Origin: CAZCSK01 sp964501265
GTDB lineage: Bacteria > Actinomycetota > CADDZG01 > JAHWKV01
DNA: 64,000 nt
Direction: 5' to 3'
Assembly (NCBI GenBank): GCA_964501265.1
Contig: CAZCSK010000007.1
Span: 1 to 64,000 of the forward strand
Part shown: positions 25,417 through 33,905 of the stretch, one piece after another
Layout: each line of letters begins with the position of its first letter
Numbering within the stretch: the stretch's first letter is position 1
Program-made: the position numbers and the translations under genes
Notes under the pieces: model-generated
What the model saw: the letters and a program-made list of their open reading frames with translations, nothing else
What the model was told of the DNA's origin: nothing
Databases searched by the model: none

Positions 25417-26073
25417 TTGAAAGCAGTTAAAAGACTTTCCCGTAGTGAGCGCCGTGGGCGGCTGCTCGAATCCGCCGAGCGTTTGTTCGGCGGATCTGGA
25501 TACCGCAAAACCGAGGTTGCCGATATTGCCCGAGGGGCCGGCGTGACCAAGCCGATGCTCTACAGGCACTTCCCCGGAGGCAAGACAGAGATTTTCTTGG
25601 CGGTGCTCGAAGGACATCTCAATTCCCTGGTGCGCAGACTGTGGGAAGCGATGGCTTCTTCAAAGCACCCTCGGGATCGTCTTTACTTGGGAGTGGACGC
25701 CTATCTGCGCTTCGCAGAAGAGGACCCGGAGGGATTTCGGCTGATGACCGATTCATCGCCCGAGTTGGATTCCGAAGTTGGACGCAGGCTGTCGGAGGCG
25801 AGGAATGTGATCGCGGGCGGGATGACAAATACATTGTCCGACGTAATGGGGGGTCTTGGCTTGGACGCGGAGGGCGCCCCCATTTATGCCTACGCGCTGT
25901 TGGGGGCCGTGGAGTCGGTGGCGCAGTGGTGGCTGGAATCGAAAACGCCGCACCGAGAACAGTTAGTCGACTACATATTGGCGTTTGTGTGGCGGGGCTT
26001 CGATGGACTACCGAGGGACCCCACGAAGTTTCACTTGCTTATCGATCAAAGCGCGGCTCGGCCCGCCCGTTGA
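25417..26073 (+). CDS. TetR-family transcriptional regulator
   Basis: 218 residues. The N-terminal helix-turn-helix reads RLLESAERLFGGSGYRKTEV then ADIARGAGVTKPMLYRHFPG, the classic TetR pattern. The C-terminal part is an effector-binding domain. The start is TTG 25417 with a weak GAGG 5 bases upstream. It is divergently paired with the sigma/FAS-II operon. By analogy with actinobacterial fatty-acid regulators such as FasR it may sense acyl-CoA or acyl-ACP; this is an inference. Confidence 0.88.
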   Translation: MKAVKRLSRSERRGRLLESAERLFGGSGYRKTEVADIARGAGVTKPMLYRHFPGGKTEIFLAVLEGHLNSLVRRLWEAMASSKHPRDRLYLGVDAYLRFAEEDPEGFRLMTDSSPELDSEVGRRLSEARNVIAGGMTNTLSDVMGGLGLDAEGAPIYAYALLGAVESVAQWWLESKTPHREQLVDYILAFVWRGFDGLPRDPTKFHLLIDQSAARPAR

Positions 26074-26081
26074 TTCCGGGA

Positions 26082-28781
26082 TTAGGAGGTTTCCATCGCG
26101 TAGGCGATAGCCTCCTCCAACCTCCATCTCTCCGCTTCAGCCCAGATTTGCTCCAATCTCGTTGCAGTGAGGACATCGCGTCCGACTGACTCGACTCCGG
26201 TAATTTTCCTGGATGCATCAACCAGGTCCATCCCGCTCGAGGACTTCAATCCCGACGCCACGGCGGACAGTCTCGCCTCTCGTTCGAGATTCCCGCGGCT
26301 CTTGGCCGCGAGAGAAAGATTATCCAGCTGGAACAAGATCCCGCTGACATCCATGGCCTCTGACGCGAGTCCCATGGCCTCATGGAAATGAGCCTCAGCG
26401 TCTTTGGTTTTTCCTTCCGACAAAGCAAGGTTTCCGAGGACATGGAGTGTCCATGTTTGCATGAAGGCATCATCTTCTTGACGAAAAGTCTCAAGCGCCT
26501 CCGTCAGCAGAGTCCTTGCTCGAATGTGGTCCTCCAAGCGGAAACCCTCGTCGATGGCAAGGGCCCACTTCGCATTCGCGGCCGCCATTCGATCGCCGAT
26601 TTTCTCTGCGAGGGCGAGGCTTTCCTCGGCGAATGGCCGGCCATTTTCCATCTGCTCGCGCATGTATTCGGGGAAAAAGCGGTCGTAGAGCGCATCTGCG
26701 ATCCCTCGCTCGTCACCGAGTTGTCTCCAGAGCGCCAACGCCTCGTCATAAAACGCGGCCTGGCTCTCGATCTCGGCTTGCCAATGCGTAACTCCTCCTG
26801 CCGCCTGCAAGGCCCTTGCTCGTAGCGGCGTCTGTTGGTTTGCGCCTGGCAAGGCAAGCGATTCCTCGACGCGTCGTCTTCCCTCTTGCAGATAACCCCG
26901 CATGTGCCAGAACCTCCACAGTGCTACAACAAGGCGCAGCGCCAGGTCCGCTTCTTGGTTGTTGACTGCCCAGTCGTGCGCCGCCCTCAGGTTGTCGTAA
27001 TCGCGCTCGAGCCGATCGAGCCAGATTCGCCGATGCCGCCCAAAAACCTGGGGGGCTGCCTGGTCCGCAAGCTGCGTGTATGCGGCGGCGTGTCTCGAAT
27101 AGATCTCTTTGGTCTCGTCGCTTTCGGCCAGCTTCTCTCCCGCATATTCGCGGATCGTTTCGAGCATGAAGAACCGGACGTCGGAGGACTCGCTTTCATC
27201 GGTTTTCACCAGGCTTTTGTCGATCAGCGAGCTGATCCCATCAAAAACGTCAATTTGACTCGGGGGGTTCGCACCTTCTGGCGCGCGCGGGTCCGTACGT
27301 GGGGGAGTTGCTACCCCCCCGGCCCCCCGCCCCGGTCCGCATACCGACTCGGCTTCCTCGAGCCGCCAACCGCCCGCGAATACCGCCAATCGCCGAAACA
27401 GGCGGCGTTCCGGTTCCTCGAGCAGATCGTAACTCCACTCGATCGCGCCGCGAAGCGTCTGCTGTCTGCGCGGAATGTCTGTCGCTCCTCCCACCAGCAG
27501 CTTCAGCCGCTCGCCCAATCGCGCCAGAAGCGCCTCAGGCGTGAGTACCCGGATGCGTGCGGCTGCCAGTTCGATCGCCAACGGAAGTCCGTCAAGTCGC
27601 GCGCATATCTCGGCGATTGCAGGCGCGTTTTGATTCGTCACCTTGAAGTCCGGCTTAACGCTGACCGCGCGCTCTATGAACAGAGCCACCGATTCATATT
27701 GCGAGACAAGTTCCGCATCCGGAAGGTTGTCTGGATCGGGCAAGACGAGCGGAAGTACTGGGTACTCGCTTTCTCCCTGTATGTGCAGCGGAACCCGGGT
27801 CGTTACTACGACTTTTAGGCCGTCCGACGCCTTTAGCAGATCTGAAACTTGCGGGCCTGCGGCCACTAACTGCTCGAAGTTGTCAAGGACGAGAAGCATC
27901 TGTCTGCCGCTCAGGTGCTCAATAAGCCGCTCCTGGGCGCCCCTAGTTTCTCCACGCGTTTCCGGAAGGTGCAGCGTTTCGGCGATGGTGCTCGCAAGCT
28001 CGTCCGGATCATTGACCGTGGCCAACTGCACGAAGAAGGTCCCATTCTCGAACTCGCCGCCCGCTTCGCGCGCTAACTCCAACGAAAGTCGCGTTTTGCC
28101 CGTCCCGCCCGGGCCGGTGAGGCTCAGACAACGAGCGTCCTTGAGAAGGGCTTTTAGTAGCGCGAGTTCCTTCTCGCGTCCGACGAAGCTCGTGAGTTGC
28201 GCGGGCAGATTATTGGGCCGGCTCCCTAGCGACCTGATCGCCGGGAACTCAAAAGGCAATCCACGGGCTGTCAACTGGAAGAGCCGCTCCGGCCTCGCCA
28301 GATCTTTCAGCCGGTGCTCGCCAAGGTCTGTCAAGTTGGCCGATTCGGGAAGGTCGCCTTGCACGAGTGCTCGGGTTGAGTCGGAGATGAGAATCTGTCC
28401 GCCGTAGGCGATCGCCATGATTCGGGCCGCGCGGTGTACGTCGAGCCCAACGTAGTTGTCGCCACCGAGGATCCCTTCACCGCTGTGGAGCCCCATCCTC
28501 ACCTGGACTACGATTCCCTCATCCCACGAAAAGTCTTTCAGGGAACCTTGCGCAGATAGGGCCGCCGAAACTGCGTCAACCGCGGAAGGAAACACAACAA
28601 AGAAAGAGTCCCCCTCAGTGGAAACGACCAGGCCGTTGTTGGCCGTGAAGGAATCCCGTAGAAGGCGAGAGTGCTGGTCCAAAAGCGACGGGAAGGCCTT
28701 ACCAAGGTTTTGTAGCAGCCGGGTCGAACCCTGGATGTCGCTGAATAGAAAGGTGACGGTGCCAGTCGGAAGACTCTGCAT
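26082..28781 (-). CDS. Class III nucleotide cyclase-like domain + STAND ATPase + TPR repeats (copy 2)
   Basis: 899 residues, same layout as copy 1. The cyclase domain is at 1-170 (FLFSDIQGSTRL, then TEGDSFFVVF) with His in place of Asn in DVHRAARI and no base-specifying Lys. The NTPase has Walker A TGPGGTGKTRL and Walker B MLLVLDNFEQL. TPR-like helices fill 600-880. Around residues 485-515 an in-frame Gly/Pro-rich insert (ending EGANPPSQ) separates EEAESVCG from DVFDGISSLIDKSL; copy 1 has no such insert. Its DNA has runs of 7, 6 and 4 G on the coding strand. Confidence 0.85.
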   Translation of the reverse strand: MQSLPTGTVTFLFSDIQGSTRLLQNLGKAFPSLLDQHSRLLRDSFTANNGLVVSTEGDSFFVVFPSAVDAVSAALSAQGSLKDFSWDEGIVVQVRMGLHSGEGILGGDNYVGLDVHRAARIMAIAYGGQILISDSTRALVQGDLPESANLTDLGEHRLKDLARPERLFQLTARGLPFEFPAIRSLGSRPNNLPAQLTSFVGREKELALLKALLKDARCLSLTGPGGTGKTRLSLELAREAGGEFENGTFFVQLATVNDPDELASTIAETLHLPETRGETRGAQERLIEHLSGRQMLLVLDNFEQLVAAGPQVSDLLKASDGLKVVVTTRVPLHIQGESEYPVLPLVLPDPDNLPDAELVSQYESVALFIERAVSVKPDFKVTNQNAPAIAEICARLDGLPLAIELAAARIRVLTPEALLARLGERLKLLVGGATDIPRRQQTLRGAIEWSYDLLEEPERRLFRRLAVFAGGWRLEEAESVCGPGRGAGGVATPPRTDPRAPEGANPPSQIDVFDGISSLIDKSLVKTDESESSDVRFFMLETIREYAGEKLAESDETKEIYSRHAAAYTQLADQAAPQVFGRHRRIWLDRLERDYDNLRAAHDWAVNNQEADLALRLVVALWRFWHMRGYLQEGRRRVEESLALPGANQQTPLRARALQAAGGVTHWQAEIESQAAFYDEALALWRQLGDERGIADALYDRFFPEYMREQMENGRPFAEESLALAEKIGDRMAAANAKWALAIDEGFRLEDHIRARTLLTEALETFRQEDDAFMQTWTLHVLGNLALSEGKTKDAEAHFHEAMGLASEAMDVSGILFQLDNLSLAAKSRGNLEREARLSAVASGLKSSSGMDLVDASRKITGVESVGRDVLTATRLEQIWAEAERWRLEEAIAYAMETS

Positions 28782-28789
28782 AGTGTCGG

Positions 28790-29737
28790 TCAGACTACTG
28801 CCTCTTCCCGGGCTGGTACACAGCCTTCAGGTGCTGCAACTGGACTGCCCGTCTTGCGGTGCCCGGATAGTGCGCCGACATAGACCCCCGCGAGAACTAT
28901 CAGTCCTCCAATAACGACGCGCCCGGTGATGGGTTCATTAGCAAGGAGAGCGCCTGCGATCGAGGCCACTATGGGGAACAACACAAACATGTACGACACT
29001 CCCGTTGCAGTCCACCTCCCTAGGGTAAACAGATACAGCCCGAACATGCCGAGGGATCCAACTCCGATGAGATAACCCAGACTCACCCAGGTGGCGCGTG
29101 AGTGGGGGACCAACCAAGCCTCGTTCGCTCCGGCAGACAATAAGAAGAGGAAGAGCGCGCCGATCCCCATCGCCACGGCATTGGTCGCGGCGGGGTCACT
29201 CGGCGGAAAACGCTTGATAAGGACGCTCGACTCAGCCATGCATACCGCTGCGCCGAGCATGCTCAGCAGCGACGGAAAAGTAATCGTGGTATCGCCGGGG
29301 CCAGCGAGGAGCACCGCGATCCCTCCGATTGCCACCACAGCTCCCACGAGTCCGCGCGTTCTGAACTCTCCCAAGCGATGCATCGTTGCGAATAGAAGCG
29401 TGAGAAGAGGGATCGACGCCATGATGACCGCGGCCACTCCGGCTGAAAGCGACTGAAGGGCCCAATAAGCGAATCCGAACGCTCCGCCAATGCCGAGTAC
29501 TCCGTAAAGGACCGTTCCGACAAGCGACTGCCCGCGCGGCAACGGAAGACGACGCGCGCCGACATAGGCGAACAGGAGAACTGAGGCGACGACGAAACGG
29601 ATTGCGGCTCCGAAGAATGGCGCGAGCTCTCGGTTCGACAATCTGACCGCGACTACGTTGACTCCTCCGATCAGCACGAGAACGACGAACGCCGAGAGAG
29701 TCGTACTGTCGGGAGGATCGCCCGCCTTCGCGTCCAT
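28790..29737 (-). CDS. EamA/DMT-family permease
   Basis: 315 residues with about ten transmembrane helices. The first repeat is FVVLVLIGGVNVVAVRLSNR and the second ends FPIVASIAGALLANEPITGR before a hydrophilic tail. The substrate is unknown. It ends 9 bases before the cyclase copy 2 start on the same strand, so the two may be co-transcribed. It is divergent from cyclase copy 3 across about 80 bases, where an imperfect dyad (AGTCT ... AGACT, 29766-29787) could be an operator. Confidence 0.85.
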   Translation of the reverse strand: MDAKAGDPPDSTTLSAFVVLVLIGGVNVVAVRLSNRELAPFFGAAIRFVVASVLLFAYVGARRLPLPRGQSLVGTVLYGVLGIGGAFGFAYWALQSLSAGVAAVIMASIPLLTLLFATMHRLGEFRTRGLVGAVVAIGGIAVLLAGPGDTTITFPSLLSMLGAAVCMAESSVLIKRFPPSDPAATNAVAMGIGALFLFLLSAGANEAWLVPHSRATWVSLGYLIGVGSLGMFGLYLFTLGRWTATGVSYMFVLFPIVASIAGALLANEPITGRVVIGGLIVLAGVYVGALSGHRKTGSPVAAPEGCVPAREEAVV

Positions 29738-29817
29738 TTGAATCCCCCTTCTCGGTTGGAGACTGAAGTCTAGGGTGACCTCCAGACTAAACTGTGCGTA
29801 AACGCCAAAGGAGTCAA

Positions 29818-32800
29818 GTGTCCGAATCTGCCCATCGAACAGTCACTGTGCTGTTTACCGACCTTGAGGGCTCGACTGATCTGAGAACCAGCATCGGAGA
29901 CGAGGCCGCCCACCGGCGGTTTCGAGCCCACGATCAGATTATTAGGGACGAGATTGCAAGGTCGGGTGGGACGGAAGCAAAAGGAACCGGTGACGGATTC
30001 ATGGTTCTATTCGACTCTGCGCGGCAGGCTCTTTCTGGCGCCATCGAAATGCAACGCGCGATCGATGAGCACAACCGGACCGACCCGCCCAACGAAGTCA
30101 AGGTTCGCATGGGTATCAACACCGGCGAAGTCGTGTCGGAGGCCGATGACGTGTACGGCGCAGCCGTCAATGCCGCCGCGCGAATTTGCGCCAAAGCGCA
30201 AGGCGGACAGATTCTGATCTCGCAGGTTGTGAAGGACTTGGCCGGCTTCGTTCCAGACATTCGAGTCGCGGACCGTGGGCTCTACTGGCTCAAAGGTTTT
30301 CCTCAGCGATTGCGGCTGCATGAGGTTATGTGGCGGACCCGGACAGACGCTGATGATTCCGATGGGATGTCCGCGTCTGTTGCGAGGCCGAAATCTCGTA
30401 CCGAGGTGGCCGACCTGCCGCGCGCGAAAGGGACCATCGTCGGACGTTCGGTCGAGCTTGCCGCGATTGCCGAAGAGATCGAGGAGGTCAAGTCGGGGCG
30501 CATGCGGGTTCTTGCTCTCGAAGGAGAGCCAGGGATTGGGAAGACGCGTTTGTTGGAATCGGCTGCGAGGATTGCCGCTGAGCAGGATCCGTCATTCGCG
30601 ATTCTGCACGTTGCCGCGGACGAAGACCTACGGGGGCCCTTCTTGATTTTTAGGACTCTGTTTGCGACGACCGCCGCGGAGGCGCTCGCGGAGGAGACGG
30701 TGGCCCTCGAGACCCTCGAGCGAGCCCGTGACGCGCTGACGGGGAGGGATCCCCACATAAGTGGACTTTCGCCTCAGGAACAGATGCTCCACGTTTTCGA
30801 TGAAGTGACGAGGGCGATCCGATCGCTTGCCCGGGATCGTCCGTTAGCCCTCCTAATGGACGATCTTCAATGGGCCGATGAAGACAGCCTGCGGCTGCTT
30901 CGCTATCTTGCCCGCACGATTGCCTCCTCATCCCTTTTCATGCTCTTCACCGTGCGCTCGGTAACGGATGTCGCTGGCGGGGGCACCGCGAATTTGTTGG
31001 CCGACCTTGAAAGGATGCATATCGCGAGGCGCATTCGTCTCAGCCGCTTTACCAGGGCTGAATCGTCAGAGCTTTTAAGGAACCTTCTCGGGGCCCCGGT
31101 CGCTCCGCAGACGGTGGAGACCCTCCACTCGCGGGCCGAAGGCGTTCCTTTCTTCATAGAAGAATTTGCACGAACGTATCGAGAGGCGCGGGTCTTGCAA
31201 CTGGTTGGTGAGACATGGACGATGTCGCATGTTTCGGGACCCTCGGTCCCGGCCTCGGTCGCATCGCTGATCGAACGGCGCTTGGCACAACTCGACTCGG
31301 AAACGCGGGCCCTTCTCGCCAATGCGGCGATACTGGGCCGCCGCTTCCGCATGTCGGAGCTTGTCCAGGTGGTGACATCTCTCGGCGACTCGGGATCGTC
31401 CAACGCGTGGCAACTCGAGGAGATGTTGGAGCCGGGCGTGGCCGCGGGTGTGATCGCGCAGCTACCGGAGGGAGCGGACCAAGACTACGAGTTCACGCAC
31501 GATCAAATTCGAGCCACGCTCGCCGACTCGCTCTCACGACAGCGAAGGCGACGAGTCCACGGCGCGATCGTCGACACTCTTGCGTCGGGGGGAGCCGAGG
31601 ATGCTGGGAATCTCACCGGCCTCGCCCATCATGCGCTGAAGGCAGGAGACGACAAACGCGGTGTGGATTGCTCGATCAAGGCCGCGAGAGCGACGCTGGA
31701 GCGGTCCGCACCTCAAGAGAGCGTACGGATCGTTGATGCCGCGCGGGCGGCCGCCGCGTCTCCCCAGGAGCGAGCGGAACTACTTCGCGTCAAAGACGAC
31801 GCGTTGGCGGTTTTGGAACGCGTTGAGGAACGAGCGGCTAACCTGGCCGAAATGGCGGCCCTTGCGACCGCAATCGGTGAGCCGCAATTCGAGATGGACG
31901 TTAAGCTGCGTCGCTCATCGGTTGCGAGGATGGCCGGTGACTACGATCAGGCGGTGGAGTTGGCTGGCCAGGTGCGCCAACAAGCCGGCCAACAGGGCGA
32001 CCCGGCTCTCGAGCTTCAGGCGTGTTTGGAGATCGGCCAGGCCATCATTCAGAGTCCCCTCGGAGAGGCCTTCATTGCGCTCACCGAAGTCGATCTCGAA
32101 GCCGCAAGGGAGCCATTTGAGCGAGCGGCCCAGATCGCCCGAGATCTGGGTAACAAGTCGATGCTTGCTGCGTCTCTGCGGGAGCTTGGCGTCATTCAGC
32201 TCGGTTTCTCGAAGCATCGGGGCATCTCGATCTTAGCGAGCGGCAAAAGTTTAATGGCGATCCTCTTCGACCCGGAAGTCAGGGGTTATGCCGAAAACGG
32301 GCAGAAATACATATCCGAATCGCTGCGCCTATATGAGGATCTCGACGACAAGCGAGGGGTGATGTCGGCACTGATCACCCTTGCCTACGTCCACGTGGTG
32401 GACCCGACGCGCAGGGGCGAAGTCGGCCGCCTCGAGCAGGTGCGGCGACTTCGAACGAACCTTAGTCGCATGACGACCGAGAGCCAAAGGGCGATCAACG
32501 AAGCGCAAATGCTTTTCTCGATACATATGTTTGCACGCAGTCACCTGATTCTCGACGTGGCGCTCGATCGAGGCCGGGAAGGTTACGCGGCCGCCCGCGC
32601 GATAGGCGATCGTTGGCTGGAGTTTTTGTGCGCGGGCGGCATGGCGCTGACTCACATTTCCATCCTGCAATTGGCCGAGGCGGAAGCGTGGCTCGATAGA
32701 GCTGAGCGGGTGGCGATGGCCGACCCTGGACCGGTTCTCACCAGACGTTTGGAGGCTTGGTGGGGATTGTTGTGTTCGGCGAAGAAGGATGTGACCGGAG

Positions 32801-33543
32801 CGATGGGACATTTTGAGAAGGCATTGAATCTTGCCATTGCGCAGGGGTCGCTCGCAGGACGGTGCGAAATGTTGGCGTTGCTGGCGCTCCACGCGGCAAA
32901 GTTTGGATTTGAAAATTCGTCGCCGGAATTGCTCGACCGAGCGGCGGAGGCAGCCGCTGAGCTGCGCAGCGTGGCTCCGAAGATGACCGCTGAGACGGTT
33001 TGGGAAGCGCAAGCTTGGGCCGCGACCTCGCTTGTGGCACTGGCCCGGGATCAGGTAGACGCCGCCGCTGAGGCCGCTCGATCTGCTCTCGCCGCGCTTT
33101 CTCCCCGCCTCATGCGTGCCCTCTATGTCGAAGTGTTGTGGGTCGCGGCTCGAGTGCTTATAGCAGGGGCAGCTCCCGAAGCCCAGGACCTCATCACCAC
33201 CATCATGGAAACTCTCATGAGGATCGACAACTCCACGATCGATCCGGAGATGAAGAAGGCATGGGTGGCGGTGCCGATCCACAAAGAGCTTATCGACTTC
33301 GCCGGATACGAAGGGTTCCAGCCTGGGCCTTCCATGCCGATGTGGCCGACGACAGACCTTGAGGAAATCGAAGTCAAGATCCTTGAGGATTTGGTCAGCG
33401 GGAAGACGGACGCTGAGATCGCTGAGGAGATAGACAGGGATCCAGATGACATTCCCGAACTGCTCAGGGGTATCTATGAGAAGGTGGGGGCCACTTCGAG
33501 AACCACGGCGACTGAGTACGCGCTGACGGAAGGGGTCGTTTGA
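29818..33543 (+). CDS. Class III nucleotide cyclase + AAA ATPase + TPR + LuxR-like C-terminus (copy 3)
   Basis: 1241 residues. The cyclase domain has the active-type set: VLFTDLEGST, Lys retained in AKGTGDGFMVLF, and Asn and Arg in VNAAARI. The ATPase shows Walker A LEGEPGIGKTRL and Walker B LALLMDDLQWAD, as in LAL regulators. TPR-like helices fill 600-1150. The last 60 residues (LEEIEVKILEDLVSGKTDAE, IAEEIDRDPDDI, then a recognition-like helix) resemble a degenerate LuxR helix-turn-helix. GTG 29818 is chosen because AAAGGAG lies 4-5 bases upstream. Its stop overlaps the ferredoxin start (TGATG), so the two are translated together. Confidence 0.85.
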   Translation: MSESAHRTVTVLFTDLEGSTDLRTSIGDEAAHRRFRAHDQIIRDEIARSGGTEAKGTGDGFMVLFDSARQALSGAIEMQRAIDEHNRTDPPNEVKVRMGINTGEVVSEADDVYGAAVNAAARICAKAQGGQILISQVVKDLAGFVPDIRVADRGLYWLKGFPQRLRLHEVMWRTRTDADDSDGMSASVARPKSRTEVADLPRAKGTIVGRSVELAAIAEEIEEVKSGRMRVLALEGEPGIGKTRLLESAARIAAEQDPSFAILHVAADEDLRGPFLIFRTLFATTAAEALAEETVALETLERARDALTGRDPHISGLSPQEQMLHVFDEVTRAIRSLARDRPLALLMDDLQWADEDSLRLLRYLARTIASSSLFMLFTVRSVTDVAGGGTANLLADLERMHIARRIRLSRFTRAESSELLRNLLGAPVAPQTVETLHSRAEGVPFFIEEFARTYREARVLQLVGETWTMSHVSGPSVPASVASLIERRLAQLDSETRALLANAAILGRRFRMSELVQVVTSLGDSGSSNAWQLEEMLEPGVAAGVIAQLPEGADQDYEFTHDQIRATLADSLSRQRRRRVHGAIVDTLASGGAEDAGNLTGLAHHALKAGDDKRGVDCSIKAARATLERSAPQESVRIVDAARAAAASPQERAELLRVKDDALAVLERVEERAANLAEMAALATAIGEPQFEMDVKLRRSSVARMAGDYDQAVELAGQVRQQAGQQGDPALELQACLEIGQAIIQSPLGEAFIALTEVDLEAAREPFERAAQIARDLGNKSMLAASLRELGVIQLGFSKHRGISILASGKSLMAILFDPEVRGYAENGQKYISESLRLYEDLDDKRGVMSALITLAYVHVVDPTRRGEVGRLEQVRRLRTNLSRMTTESQRAINEAQMLFSIHMFARSHLILDVALDRGREGYAAARAIGDRWLEFLCAGGMALTHISILQLAEAEAWLDRAERVAMADPGPVLTRRLEAWWGLLCSAKKDVTGAMGHFEKALNLAIAQGSLAGRCEMLALLALHAAKFGFENSSPELLDRAAEAAAELRSVAPKMTAETVWEAQAWAATSLVALARDQVDAAAEAARSALAALSPRLMRALYVEVLWVAARVLIAGAAPEAQDLITTIMETLMRIDNSTIDPEMKKAWVAVPIHKELIDFAGYEGFQPGPSMPMWPTTDLEEIEVKILEDLVSGKTDAEIAEEIDRDPDDIPELLRGIYEKVGATSRTTATEYALTEGVV

Positions 33544-33764
33544 TGCTAAAGGTCACCATTGATCGGCGACGGTGCATCGGCGCGGGAACCTGCATATATG
33601 TCGCGCCGACGGTTTTTAGGTGGCGTGAGGGGGACTTGCTCAAACCCGAGCTTTTGGATCCGTCCACCGTTGAAGACGACGTGCTCCGAGAGGCGGCTGC
33701 CTCCTGCCCGACCGAGGCGATCGAGATAACCGAAGTCGACGAAGTCGACGCAGGGATGCGCTGA
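33543..33764 (+). CDS. Ferredoxin (3Fe-4S/4Fe-4S single-cluster type)
   Basis: 73 residues, acidic. Cluster ligands are Cys in RRCIGAGTC (C-x5-C) and the CP pair in ASCPTEAI. The C-x5-C spacing with Ala/Gly where the second Cys of a 4Fe-4S motif would be fits the 3Fe-4S ferredoxins that serve P450s and oxygenases. ATG 33543 shares a base with the stop codon of the upstream cyclase/ATPase gene. No P450 is visible in the window; the next gene rightward is a Rieske fusion, so an electron-transfer link is possible. Confidence 0.85.
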   Translation: MLKVTIDRRRCIGAGTCIYVAPTVFRWREGDLLKPELLDPSTVEDDVLREAAASCPTEAIEITEVDEVDAGMR

Positions 33765-33774
33765 AACGGGGAGG

Positions 33775-33816
33775 CGCGACCCCGAGGCGCGATGACGTCT
33801 GGAGGACGGGGTCGCG
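33775..33816. repeat. Inverted repeat, 10-bp perfect arms
   Basis: CGCGACCCCG at 33775-33784 pairs exactly with CGGGGTCGCG at 33807-33816 around a 22-base loop. The left side extends as GGGGAGGCGCGAC, sharing GGAGGCGCGAC with the inverted repeat at 1381. It lies between the ferredoxin stop and the Usp-Rieske gene, where it may end or attenuate transcription. Only two related copies are seen here, so a REP-type family is a suggestion. Confidence 0.5.
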
Positions 33817-33905
33817 TAGGTCCGAGCATGAAACCGCGAGAGGGCAAGAACTTGCTAGCGCTCCCGAGCACGAGTCAAGGTAGGAGCAAGGACAGGAGAG
33901 TATTG

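Noticed and set aside
26835..27818. Long open frame (327 residues) on the + strand
   Set aside because: It is antisense to the cyclase/ATPase gene, whose frame has clear domains; composition is Arg/Pro-rich and no motif is seen.
29766..29787. Imperfect dyad AGTCT...AGACT between the EamA permease and cyclase copy 3
   Set aside because: Only the outer five bases match well, so it is too weak to list as an operator.
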